From: Trichomonas vaginalis G3
Taxonomy: Eukaryota; Parabasalia; Trichomonadida; Trichomonadidae
Assembly (NCBI RefSeq): GCF_026262505.1
Contig: NC_067207.1
Span: 1,558,252 to 1,622,251 of the forward strand
Length of the DNA: 64,000 nucleotides
Direction of reading: 5' to 3'
Shown here: positions 19,684 through 28,912 of the stretch, piece by piece
How positions within the stretch are numbered: the first letter of the stretch is position 1
Layout of the letters: every line of letters starts with the position of its first letter
Position numbers and translations under genes: made by a program
The notes under the pieces: generated by a model
Seen by the model: only the letters and a program-made list of their open reading frames with translations
What the model was told of the DNA's origin: nothing
Databases searched by the model: none

Positions 19684-22145
19684 TATAAAATCAATGCTGG
19701 GTTCATCTTCACAATTTAAGCAAATCATTGTAAAGAAAACAAACGTTCCATATGAATTGAGATTTATTGACATCAGAAATTATATAGCGGGTGGGACATT
19801 AGACCAATTCACTCAAGATTTCGGAAACAATAAATCACGTGTTAAATCCTTTTTCCCTTATCAATTCATCACGTGGGAAAATTACGAAGAAGAATTATAT
19901 AAAAAGGAACCATTCACGAAAGATTCATTTTATTCAGCATTAACTCAAGAAACTATATCAGATAGTGATTATCAAATATATCTCAATGATGCTAAAAACT
20001 TTAAGAATATATTAAAATATTTTATTCATTATTGCAATAAAGATGTTGAAATTATGATTGACCCAATTGATAAAATTATTGAAGAAACATTTGTTTATAA
20101 AATTGACATGCTTCATAATCTTTCTTTATCATCGAATGCTTCAATGATTCGTTACGCTTTAGCATATAAAGACTTTAATCCTAATGAAAAATATCCTGAG
20201 GAAGAGATAGAATCAAGTTTTGAATTAACGAAAAAGTATTGGAAATATAAAATTGAATCATATAAGAAACAAGATGAAAAAGCAGAAAGAGATACTAAAA
20301 ATAATGTTTCAATGGATGATTTTCAATACTATCACGATTTAGTCCTTTCATCTAAATGCAAAATGTGTGGTAAAGCGTTTACATATGCAAATAAACCAAC
20401 ATTGGATAGAATCGATAATGAAAAACCACATACCAAAGAAAATTGTCAGTTAATGTGTTGTTATTGCAATGTCGTAAAATCAAATAAAGATGAAGATGTT
20501 CAACGTTTAAGAATCAATTTAAGAAATTATGCATTAAAAAATAATTTACCAATGACTTTAGATTCAGTTGAAGCTTATCACATTCTCCGTAATGGAATTA
20601 CTGGTGGTCTATCAAATGTTCAACACCGTGTTAATCTTAAAGGAATCACGCACATTAATAAACCTTCATATAGTCCAGAAACTAAAACTGTATCAAATGA
20701 GGACACTTCCAACATCATGACTCATTTCGTTGGTGTTGATTTTAATTCATTATATCCTTCATCATTTTCATCTAATCCTCATGATTTCATTCAATATACT
20801 GACCATAAAATGTATATACCGGGAAGATTGAATGGTGTTATCATTTGTGATACAGCAACAAAGAAAGCAAAAGCACTGGGAATAATTAAGAAGAAAAATA
20901 CTTTATTCGTGGCTGAAGTAAAGGGTCACATTGATGAAAAATACATTAATGATTACATAAACTTTTTACCGATAATAAGAAACTTAGATATTATCACAGA
21001 TGAAAAAACAATTGGCAGTTTTATGTATAATTACATGAAATCAAACAATCTACCAGTTGACCAGAAACAGAGGAAATTAACTCAGTTAGCATCAACACAC
21101 AACCAATATCAACCATTTTCTTCTTATTATCTATGGTATCTAATCGACAGGTTTAATTTTATCATTGATGACATTCAATCAATTTTAACATTTACTAAAA
21201 ACACTTGCTTTAATGAATTTGCGAACGAATTTATGAACGAAAGACAAAAGGCTGAATTAGAAGGAAATAAAGGAAAAAGTTTATTTTGCAAGATTTCGCT
21301 TAATGGATCATATGGTTACGATGCAATGAATACACAAAATTACGCAAAGACTAAAATAATGAATGCACAGAAGGCACGCGTTGCATGTATGTCAAATAAG
21401 TTTAAAAACATAAGAGAAATAGGAGAGGATACGTATCAAGTGATGCTCAAAGATAGATTTTATAGATGTGATACATGTTTACAAGAGGCATTTTTTACTT
21501 TAGATAACGCAAAATACTGGTATTTAGTTTTCATTTATGATTTTATGTATAAATGCATGGATGTTAATCGTTTTCATTTCATTGAAGGTGATACTGATTC
21601 ATCTTATTGGGCAATCGCTGGCGATCCAAGTCTTCCTAACACTCAAGCATTTCAAGCAATTGTTACCGATAAAAAATTTTATGATAAAAACATTTTCAAA
21701 TTCGCACCTTTTGATTTCTTCTGTTTTGATGAGAAATTTAAACCTAAATTAAAGAATAAAGCTGAAGAAAAAGCACATGAGAAAAAATTATTGGGTTTAG
21801 CAATTGAGAAACAAGGTGATAACATGGTGGCGTTATGTCCTAAATGTTATACTTCATTCAACAGTTCAATTGATGGAAGTGATTTTAAAAAGATTGCACA
21901 AAAAATGAAAGGTGTTAGTTTACGACAAAATAAGCAATTAACACCTAAAAATTATTTGGATATAATAAATGATAAAGTTATTTTCGATGGTCAGAATATT
22001 AATTTACAACTTAAAAACGGGTCAATGACTCGCTTAACAATCGGTAAGACTGCATTAACAGGAGCACACACTAAGGCTGTATGTTGTGAAAATGGATGTT
22101 GTATGCCATTTATTTAATACAATTTAAAATTTTATTTTTAATGAA

Positions 22146-22604
22146 ATGCCACAGAAGAGACAAAAGGAACCAAATCGATTTATACCAAATGGTTTTAACT
22201 TTCAGATTCCAAATAATCAACCACAACGAATTTTTCAAATCCCACCACAGCATCAACAGCCGCAACAACGACCACCACCACCACCACAACGTCAACGGAG
22301 AAGAACATTCACCCCTGAAGAAAGAAATTTCAATAATTTGATGCGTCAACAAAATCAAGGTTTGAGATTTTATCCGGGCAGTAATGGTATACATATAAGG
22401 CATCCAAATTTAGATAGAAGATATACCGCTGAGATTCATATTTTACCTAATAATACGGTTAATTTTGCTGGATTTTATGATCATCATCAGGAAATCTGGA
22501 CTCCACCATTTGATACCGTTTTAGAAGGAGGAACCGTTAATGATGCGATTCAATATGTAAATAATGGTTTTGATACTATGATTCAAAGAGGTGGGCACCC
22601 TTAA
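22146..22604 (+). CDS. hypothetical Pro/Gln-rich protein of element A
   Basis: 152 residues. The first 55 are a Pro/Gln/Arg-rich disordered segment (QHQQPQQRPPPPPQRQRRR); the rest looks folded, with beta strands and aromatic residues (RRYTAEIHILPNN, NFAGFYDHHQEIWTPPFD). It follows the polymerase gene by 28 bases with a T-rich box in front. Unknown function; a virion or nucleic-acid-binding protein is possible from composition only. Confidence 0.5.
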   Translation: MPQKRQKEPNRFIPNGFNFQIPNNQPQRIFQIPPQHQQPQQRPPPPPQRQRRRTFTPEERNFNNLMRQQNQGLRFYPGSNGIHIRHPNLDRRYTAEIHILPNNTVNFAGFYDHHQEIWTPPFDTVLEGGTVNDAIQYVNNGFDTMIQRGGHP

Positions 22605-22628
22605 AACATTTATTTTATTTTTATATAA

Positions 22629-23553
22629 ATGGATAACGCAGATTTAGAAAATTTAATTGATGATTTAGTACTTAATCAAAATTTTCTTAATTATTATGAA
22701 TTAAAATCATATCTCCAAAAACATAATAAAAATATAACGGGTGATGATATGGATTATTATTATTCGTATTATAAAAATGAAATTTTGAAATATCATGATA
22801 AAATAATTTCTGAAATTAAAGACAAAATTAAAAATAATGAATATACAAAGGGAAAAACTAAATCACAACTTAAACAGTTGAAAGATTTCAAAAATAAAGT
22901 ATTAACAGAAGAAGATATTGTTGAATTATATAAATTATATAATCCTGAGCCGCAAAAGCCAAAGGAACAAAAACAAAAGAAGAAAAAGCCGAGCTCTAAA
23001 GTAGCAAATGTTCAACAGCTAAAGGTGCAAAACACCCAGGTCCTTCAGACCATAAATGATGCACAAGCTTTAATTTATGATTCATTAGTTAAACCATATT
23101 CAGCCCGACTTTTAAATGAAGATCAACTTTTGGAATTCATCCTTCAACATAAACTCGAAGCGGGAAAGTATATCAAGCCTTTATATACAGCATATTTAAA
23201 ACAAATGAATAGAATACATCCAGAATTAATGAAGGGAGGAATGAAATCCAAAACTTCATCATCCAAAATCAAAGCGGATAAAATTAAACCACTTACAACA
23301 CCAAAACCTCCAACGGTAGTACCTCCTCCTTCAGTTAATCCTTCATCATTCACTTTATTATATCCATTTCAAACATTAAAGAAGCAAAAAGATTTTAAAA
23401 AGGATTTCAAGATATTAAATAAACCAACTGACCCAAAAATTCAACCATTAAAGGAAAAATTCAGTCGCCCTTCATTTGCCCCATATCCATATTCATACGA
23501 AATCGAGCATCTGGAATATTCAAAAGGAAACGTTACTTATTTATTCGCCATTA
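22629..23553 (+). pseudogene. integrase gene of element A, left part
   Basis: About 310 residues: a helical, Lys-rich N-terminal region, a Pro-rich linker (TTPKPPTVVPPPSVNP) and the beginning of an rve-type integrase core (YSYEIEHLEYSKGNVTYLF). Element B is inserted exactly here, and the remainder of the core lies beyond it at 48,042. A double-hairpin repeat is found in the N-terminal region at 23,024. A T-rich box precedes the ATG. Confidence 0.7.
23024..23051 (+). repeat. double-hairpin element, in integrase A
   Basis: GGTG-CAAAA-CACC, then CA, then GGTC-CTTCA-GACC. Encodes KVQNTQVLQT in frame. Almost the same peptide and layout occur at the start of fibre A (53,211), with a C-G pair there where this copy has T-A. 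Confidence 0.8.
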
Positions 23554-23558
23554 ACATT

Positions 23559-24224
23559 AGTTAGTATGGCTAAGTCGTGTACTGAGGCACTGCGCGCCTC
23601 CGTACACCACTTAACCTTAAATATTTACAAAACCAGTAACGTATATTTTACAACACAAACGACAACACTAACTTAACCTTAAATATTTACAAACCGCCAA
23701 CCACTAATGACTTCATTAATGTAAAAATAAACGTTCTCACTTACAAAAGTATTGCAACTCCTCCCATTGCTGTGCTTCACATAACAGCTCATAATCTTCT
23801 GACTCACTTTCTTCTTCATATAGGTCAAAATCACTGTCAAAATGAATGTTAGTAAGTTTTGACAAAGCTAATGAAACACGTTTACCGTTTGTATCGTATG
23901 CTTGTATAAACTTTCCATTCTTCATTCCTTCATAAACGCTCAAACTAACTTTACCCTTTCTCCCTCGTATCTGATAGAATGTATTTTCACGAGGAACGAA
24001 GAACAAATTCTTGAACTCATGACCGTTGTAGTTTGTTATCTCAATAGTTTTCGTCATTTATATAAAATAAAATAAAAAATTATTTAAAAATAAACTTAAA
24101 AATTAATGATATCACCACCCTCACACGTATGAAAACATAGCGCAAAAATAAATTTAGGTGAAGTGGTGAGATCTCACCTCTTTTTTCACCCTGTTGAATT
24201 CATTGCTTTATAACTCTCTTCCTT
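23559..24224 (+). repeat. left terminal inverted repeat of element B
   Basis: 666 bp, matching the right repeat at 47,359-48,036 in inverse orientation; the right copy has 12 extra bases (a repeat of a TGTTTTTTCACC unit). It begins AGTTAGTATGGC. A GC-rich hairpin with a 12-bp stem (one mismatch) lies near the tip at 23,577-23,607, and the palindrome GGTGAGATCTCACC at 24,165-24,178 is followed by a T run, a likely terminator for the small genes reading out of or into the repeat. The repeat contains a whole 106-residue ORF. Confidence 0.93.
23737..24057 (-). CDS. terminal-repeat-encoded protein, left copy
   Basis: 106 residues, reading toward the tip of element B. Starts at an ATG just after a T-rich stretch. 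The middle (FVPRENTFYQIRGRKGK, then AYDTNGKRVSLALSKL) matches the C-terminal part of the HNH protein at 28,240 (YVPSEDVFYYFMGTQ, then ITDVEGRRTKLSIAKF). The C-terminus is acidic (DLYEEESESEDYE). It is probably a stand-alone version of the small DNA- or protein-binding domain found beside HNH domains. Being in both repeats gives the element two identical copies that are kept alike by gene conversion during replication. Function unknown. Confidence 0.65.
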   Translation of the reverse strand: MTKTIEITNYNGHEFKNLFFVPRENTFYQIRGRKGKVSLSVYEGMKNGKFIQAYDTNGKRVSLALSKLTNIHFDSDFDLYEEESESEDYELLCEAQQWEELQYFCK

Positions 24225-24444
24225 TCTCCAACTCTTCTAACTTCTTCTTAAGTTCAGCAATGTTGTCCTCATGAAGTTTAATCTTCCTTAATATACCTTC
24301 TCTATCTAATGGTTGCTTTATCTTTCTAAACTGAACTCTACCATCCTTCATAGTATGAATGTAAAAACCTTCTGGAATAGTTCCTGATTTAATGTATTCT
24401 ACCAAAAACTTTTGTTTCATTGCTTCAGTGACTTTAGTCGTCAT
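24208..24444 (-). CDS. small coiled-coil protein of element B
   Basis: 78 residues from ATG 24,444. The N-terminal part reads GFYIHTMKDGRVQFRKIKQP, a short beta motif that recurs in the 142-residue protein at 26,562 (FYYVSQSKDGKIYVRKRKVP). The second half is a Glu/Lys/Leu coiled coil. Its 3' end overlaps the inner edge of the left terminal repeat. Family unknown. Confidence 0.55.
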   Translation of the reverse strand: MTTKVTEAMKQKFLVEYIKSGTIPEGFYIHTMKDGRVQFRKIKQPLDREGILRKIKLHEDNIAELKKKLEELEKGREL

Positions 24445-24491
24445 TTCAATCAAATAAAAATTTTAATATTAAATAAAAATAACGTTATTTT

Positions 24492-24932
24492 TCAGTAAGG
24501 AAACGCAGGAGTTTTACGATTTATTTGAGGAGTAGGTTCTGGTTTAAATGTTGGAGTCGGTTTAGGAGTTGACTTTTGAACAGGAGTTTGTACTTCCATA
24601 GGTTCAGGAGTCATTGAAGGTTTTGCTTGTGAAGGCATTGGAGTTTGTTTAACTTCAGCTACTTCAGTATTATTTACAACATTTGCTTTATTTCTTTTCA
24701 ACATCATAACTGCTCCTGCTGTAGCTAGCAAACCTAGTGGGAGACCATATCTTATATAAGGACTTGACCAAATGCTATTTTTGACAGGAGCTGGTGGAAC
24801 ACCTAACCTTGGTGAGACTGCTCTTTGCCATTGTGCAGCTCGTAAGAAATATTCAATAGGTGCTCCATAATCGTTTGGTAAAGTTTGTTTCATAGATGGT
24901 GAAGGTTCGCGAGAGCTTGATGAAGAACTCAT
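24492..24932 (-). CDS. single-pass membrane or virion protein of element B
   Basis: 146 residues. A Ser-rich start, one hydrophobic helix near residues 62-80 (YGLPLGLLATAGAVMML) followed by basic residues, and a long Pro/Thr/Lys tail (STPKPTPTFKPEPTPQ). This is the architecture of small membrane-associated virion proteins. It lies next to the capsid gene on the same strand, with a T-rich box before its ATG. No family recognised. Confidence 0.55.
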   Translation of the reverse strand: MSSSSSSREPSPSMKQTLPNDYGAPIEYFLRAAQWQRAVSPRLGVPPAPVKNSIWSSPYIRYGLPLGLLATAGAVMMLKRNKANVVNNTEVAEVKQTPMPSQAKPSMTPEPMEVQTPVQKSTPKPTPTFKPEPTPQINRKTPAFPY

Positions 24933-24961
24933 TTATAAGCTTTAAAAATAAACGTTCATCC

Positions 24962-26534
24962 TTATTCCTCACTGTCGTCCGTAGCTAAGTTATAGTCATC
25001 TAATCTTATTATTGGGATTCCATTAGCACGCACCTGAATGGCAAAGCAACAATCCCTCATAAATCCAATAAGTGGCTTTGGTACATTTTCAGTTGCTAGT
25101 TCAATAGGTCCTTTAACAGACAATTTGTATGTTATTGGAGCAGTAGATGTTTGACCTTGCTGGAAGCAAAAGTCCACTTCTGTTGGAAAACCACATAAGA
25201 AATGTGTGTTGTCATAGCTATCCCATTTATGTTCCACACTACCATCATCCACCAATGACCTCATAACATCTTCATTAAATCCATCATATCATTGTTTGTA
25301 TTGCAAGCGTTCGCAACCATTTCATAAAATACAGGTCCATATGATTTTTCAGGTTCTGCAGGCATATTTCCATAAGCTCCCATGGAAAGCTGAAGATATT
25401 TAAACTTAGGATTCTCAAAATTAACATAATAGTTGTCTTTCTTTCTAAATAGTGCCCAAATACTTTTAACATTAATAGGCGTATAAGCTGCTGTAAATGT
25501 TGCACTTGAACTATCTGTATTCTTTGAGAATGAACCGTCCATAGGAATCCAATCCATAACTTTAACAGGAAAACATAAAGCCTCGTTTGTATAATGTTCT
25601 ACAAGTTCTGTATAAATGTTAGGGTCTAAAGAGAATGACTTTGGATGAATGAAACATTCATTAAAATCCATCTTTGTTCGAAATAGTTGCTGGTTACAGT
25701 TGTAATAGTAACTGTTCCACTAGCTTCTACTGCCTTCGTTATCATAGTGAATGGTTCATTCCATGGAACAAATTTATTTGTCGGTGGATTTGAATCTGAA
25801 GCAAATGCAACTTTAAGAGTTGGATTGAAAGCAATGATATCATTTACAGATATAGATGTGCATTGTAAGGCGTCGCTACTGAACTTTACTTTAAGCTGAA
25901 TGTTTCCTGCAAAAGCTGGAATAAATCGAATAGCTTCTAATGGAAGGAATCTTCTAACAGGAATTCTTAAACGAAGCTTAAAATCAAATGATTTTCCTGC
26001 TGTAATTGGACCACTAACAATTTGTCCTGTTCTGCATGTTCCCGAATGACTCCATACATCTTCATGTCGAGTCTTTGAGAAAACATCTACTTTCTTTATT
26101 TGTTCGGTAGTTTGTGAGTTTGAAGTTATATATGCTTCTTCTCTTGCGTTGTCTTGAGAATATACGATACGACCATTTGCAAGGATTTGATATCCAGCAA
26201 CTGCATAGAAAGCGTCATCGAAACCAATCCAAAATCCTGGTGGGTTTGTTTTATTGGAACCTGAACCAATTTCTTTATCTACAATAAATTGACCTTCCAT
26301 TTTATACGTAATGAATGTATTGTAAAGGTCCAACATATTTTCACCAGGAGGTGAGAGATTGAATGTTACCCATGTGTTATCTTTAGCAGTTCCAGGTTGT
26401 GATGGAATCTTTGCGTCAGAATATTTTCTATTAGTGTCACCAATTTGAACTGCATTGTCTATGATATCGAAATATGAGCGAATCTGATGAATATGCTCTG
26501 CTGGAGTAAATTCGTTTAACTGTTCGTTCTGCAT
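24962..26534 (-). pseudogene. major capsid protein of element B (broken)
   Basis: The region encodes a beta-rich protein of the size of a double jelly-roll capsid protein of Mavericks. Visible segments: NTWVTFNLSPPGENMLDLYN, GFDDAFYAVAGYQILANGR and RIPVRRFLPLEAIRFIPAFA; the Arg-rich RRFLPLEAI strand and the following Gly-Asn-Ile-Gln segment are as in related capsid proteins. It has about two breaks and looks young. Assignment as capsid rests on size, strand pattern and the neighbouring virion-like genes. Confidence 0.65.
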
Positions 26535-26561
26535 GTATTTACTTCGGATAAAAATATCTAT

Positions 26562-26990
26562 TTACTTCATTATTCTCACTCTTCTTCTTGGCATTCGTGG
26601 TGGAAGTTGTTTCTTGACATTTTCAATGAACTGTACATTCTCTTTTGTCTCAACTTCTTTCACTGGTGGGTCAGGGTTCTTTGACTCGGTTTGTTTTTCA
26701 ATGAAATTCACGAACTTTGCAATAAGCTCTTGGTTCGTTATTGAAAGTACATCTGGCTTCTTTTCTTCTGGTTCTATTGACTTTTCAGTTTGAATAGAAG
26801 GTTTTATATGGGCTTCGCCCTCGGTGCCATACACCTTAATGTTGTCGCTTTCTGCATTCGCTAATGGAACCTTTCTTTTTCTTACGTATATTTTACCATC
26901 TTTACTCTGACTTACGTAATAGAAAGGATGTTGTATTCCTCTTGCGTCATTTAATATAATAGACTCTCGCTCTGATTTTGACAAGCTCAT
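26562..26990 (-). CDS. hypothetical basic-tailed protein of element B
   Basis: 142 residues from an ATG. The first part has GIQHPFYYVSQSKDGKIYVR, shared with the 78-residue protein at 24,208; the end is strongly basic (PPRMPRRRVRIMK), like nuclear or DNA-binding tails of virion proteins. A double-hairpin repeat lies in its middle. It precedes the capsid gene on the same strand. Unknown function. Confidence 0.5.
   Translation of the reverse strand: MSLSKSERESIILNDARGIQHPFYYVSQSKDGKIYVRKRKVPLANAESDNIKVYGTEGEAHIKPSIQTEKSIEPEEKKPDVLSITNQELIAKFVNFIEKQTESKNPDPPVKEVETKENVQFIENVKKQLPPRMPRRRVRIMK
26810..26835 (-). repeat. double-hairpin element, in the 142-residue gene
   Basis: On the minus strand: GGTG-TATGG-CACC, GA, GGGC-GAA-GCCC. 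In frame, encoding VYGTEGEAH, comparable to RPQSGEGEAR of the copy at 46,741. Confidence 0.8.
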
Positions 26991-27034
26991 TTTACATCGG
27001 TTAAAGTTTTAATTTTTTTTTTATCTGCAGTCAA

Positions 27035-27355
27035 ATGACTCAGACAAGTCATATGGACAAGACCCAAGGGGTCATAGATGTTGAAGCATTGAAGAAAGAA
27101 ATTCGCGAGCAAATTTTATCCGAACTGAAGGAACAAAAACAAGAACAAAAGCCAGAGAGACCAAAGAGAAAACTTAGTGAAAAACAACTTGCTGCATTAG
27201 CTGCTGGAAGACAGAAAGAACCCACGTTTGCTGGCGAAAAAGCTAGAGAAGAAGCAAAAGCTAAGAAGCTGAAGCAAAAGCTAAAGAAGCTGAAGCAAAG
27301 AAAGAGTAAATGGTTTATTTTTATCCGAATTAAATGTATAGACAAATACCTTTAA
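27035..27355 (+). CDS. small Lys-rich coiled-coil protein of element B
   Basis: 106 residues, ATG at 27,035. Almost all Lys, Glu, Gln, Leu and Ala (KKEIREQILSELKEQKQEQ), with a repeated KKLKQKLKKLKQR end that is also a short DNA repeat (GCTAAGAAGCTGAAGCAAAA type). Probably a charged helical protein; DNA binding is possible. The last residues overlap the start of the next gene. A single 5-bp hairpin (GACCC-AAG-GGGTC) lies at 27,061-27,073. Confidence 0.45.
   Translation: MTQTSHMDKTQGVIDVEALKKEIREQILSELKEQKQEQKPERPKRKLSEKQLAALAAGRQKEPTFAGEKAREEAKAKKLKQKLKKLKQRKSKWFIFIRIKCIDKYL
27061..27073 (+). repeat. possible half double-hairpin element
   Basis: A perfect 5-bp stem with a 3-nt loop, GACCC-AAG-GGGTC, within a coding frame. 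Only one good hairpin is present; a weaker GACT...AGTC dyad precedes it at 27,037. It may be a decayed member of the family or chance. Confidence 0.35.
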
Positions 27356-28250
27356 CTGTTGCGTTCAGTAGTGAAAACCCTGACGTCAAAATAAAGGGGA
27401 ACAGAGTAACGTTTAAGTTTCCAACAGACTGGATTGTGAACATAAATGAAGAGAAGTACATTGGCATAACATCTATGTATATAACACGTGCTTTCAGAAA
27501 GGTTGACTTTATACTTCAAGTCGAGATAGAAAATGACGAACAGTCTTTAAGCGCCCAAAACATTCACATATACAAATACTTTAAAGACGATACAACATTG
27601 TTGCAATGTATGATTTCATTTAATGAGATGTTCGAGAAAAAGTTCAACATTGAAGTACAAACTTTACAGCCTTTACGTGAGTTTCTTGCACAACTGAAAG
27701 AAGAAGGTAGTCAGCCACAACTTATAGACTTTCATTATGAATTTAATGAAAATGAAGATGGAACTCATGACTGTCAGTTTGTTATATATTCACCATTCAA
27801 TGAAGTAGCTAAAGAGAAAGAAAATCCATTACGTATAAGATTTCAAATCTCTGAACCAATGAAGATTTCAAGAATGTTTTCAATTATGATGCAATGCTTC
27901 CGAGGAAAAATGAATTTTCAAAGATTGTAACACCTGGCATTTGGGATAGAAAGCAAGCTATATTATATTCAAACTTAAGTAAGGGAGTTGAAAATGAGTT
28001 CATTGGTCATACAAGAACTTCACCACTTCCTAACCCTAAATACTATAAATTAACTGGCTTCAATCGTGAGTTTTGGATAGACATGTTCTCCACTCATGAC
28101 CATAACTGCCCAGTGTTCTTACCTCCAGACCATAAGGACTGTCTCTACATTGAAGCACAACTCTTAAACTCTACATCGCAGTTTGTAAAATCTACGCTAG
28201 TTTTATTTTTTTCTGAAAATTTTTATTTGAGTGAAAGGCATGGAAGGTGA
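27334..28250 (+). pseudogene. virion-type protein of element B (broken)
   Basis: A beta-rich protein region beginning at ATG 27,334 (YRQIPLTVAFSSENPDVKI). About 300 residues in total length, with about one break. Strand pattern and short linkers suggest a jelly-roll-like structural protein, possibly a minor capsid or penton-like protein; the gene at 42,815 in the same element has a similar style (extended strands, MFS/MFIP segments). No direct family match. Confidence 0.45.
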
Positions 28251-28806
28251 AGGACATTGGCAAACACTCGAACATGACAATGACTATGAAATCTTTTCAG
28301 AGTACCCTTATCCAATTAGACGTATAAGCAATAAAAGAGTTGTTAGTGAGTTTGACCAAGGAGATGGTTATATTTGTGTAAATTTAAACAAACACAAGCT
28401 GATGAAACATAGAATAGTTGCAGAAACTTTCATTCCGAACCCTGAAGGACTTCGTGAAGTAGACCATATAAACAGAGACAGAGGAGACTTTCATATCTCG
28501 AACTTAAGATGGACGACAAGAAGAGAAAACATGAGAAATATTTCTGGTTCAAATGGCTATTGGTTTGACATTGTTGACTCTCTTCCTGAAGACGCTGTTG
28601 AAATTATACAATACTCATATCACACGTTAAGAAAATACTACTATGTCCCAAGTGAAGATGTCTTTTACTATTTCATGGGAACTCAATACAGACGAATGAA
28701 TGTCTTAAGACAGTATAGCAAAGATTATATAAACATTACAGATGTAGAAGGAAGAAGAACAAAGCTGTCTATTGCAAAGTTTAAGAGAGACAATGGTTAT
28801 ACATAA
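28240..28806 (+). CDS. HNH homing-type endonuclease
   Basis: Start at ATG 28,240. 188 residues. An N-terminal NUMOD4-like segment (NDYEIFSEYPYPIRRISNKR) precedes the HNH core: LMKHRIVAETFIPNPEGL, then EVDHINRDRGDFHISNLRW, then TTRRENMRN. The His-Asn-His pattern and the NLRWTTRREN end are those of free-standing phage-type HNH endonucleases (HNH_3). The C-terminal part (YVPSEDVFYY ... EGRRTKLSIAKF) resembles the terminal-repeat protein of this element. It stands next to the polymerase gene, a common place for homing endonucleases in viruses. Looks whole. Confidence 0.85.
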   Translation: MEGEGHWQTLEHDNDYEIFSEYPYPIRRISNKRVVSEFDQGDGYICVNLNKHKLMKHRIVAETFIPNPEGLREVDHINRDRGDFHISNLRWTTRRENMRNISGSNGYWFDIVDSLPEDAVEIIQYSYHTLRKYYYVPSEDVFYYFMGTQYRRMNVLRQYSKDYINITDVEGRRTKLSIAKFKRDNGYT

Positions 28807-28912
28807 ATGACAAAAATATATGACCTCATTATTTTTATCACGAATGACCTCATTGCTGACAAAAATAAATGACCTCAGAACTTCAACTTACGAATAAAGC
28901 TTGTTTTAGTCG
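28807..28912. repeat. short direct repeats AATGACCTCA
   Basis: The string ATGACCTCA occurs three times in about 60 bases (near 28,819, 28,846 and 28,869), each after an A/T-rich AAAATA-type spacer. It lies between the convergent ends of the HNH and polymerase genes. Meaning unknown. Confidence 0.5.

Larger units (their letters stand above)
17344..22117 (+). pseudogene. polB: protein-primed family B DNA polymerase of element A, interrupted by a mariner
   Basis: The left part has a four-Cys zinc-like motif (CPYCKEEV.. CEKCKE), exonuclease motif I (YYITFDFETLE) and motif II (FNSGKFDLNLIL). The right part has exonuclease motif III (YCNKDVEIM), polymerase motif A (GVDFNSLYPSSF), motif B (KISLNGSYGYD) and motif C (EGDTDSSYWA). 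Between motif III and motif A lies an HNH-like zinc segment: CKMCG, then TLDRIDNEKPHTKENCQL and CCYCN. The 1.3 kb mariner at 18,384 splits the gene, so the gene no longer works. The two parts would copy the element's DNA from a protein primer. A double-hairpin repeat lies in the exonuclease part at 18,213. Confidence 0.85.

Noticed and set aside
22110-22403. Trp-rich open frame on the minus strand
   Set aside because: Shadow of the CCA-rich, Pro/Gln-coding strand of the 152-residue gene.
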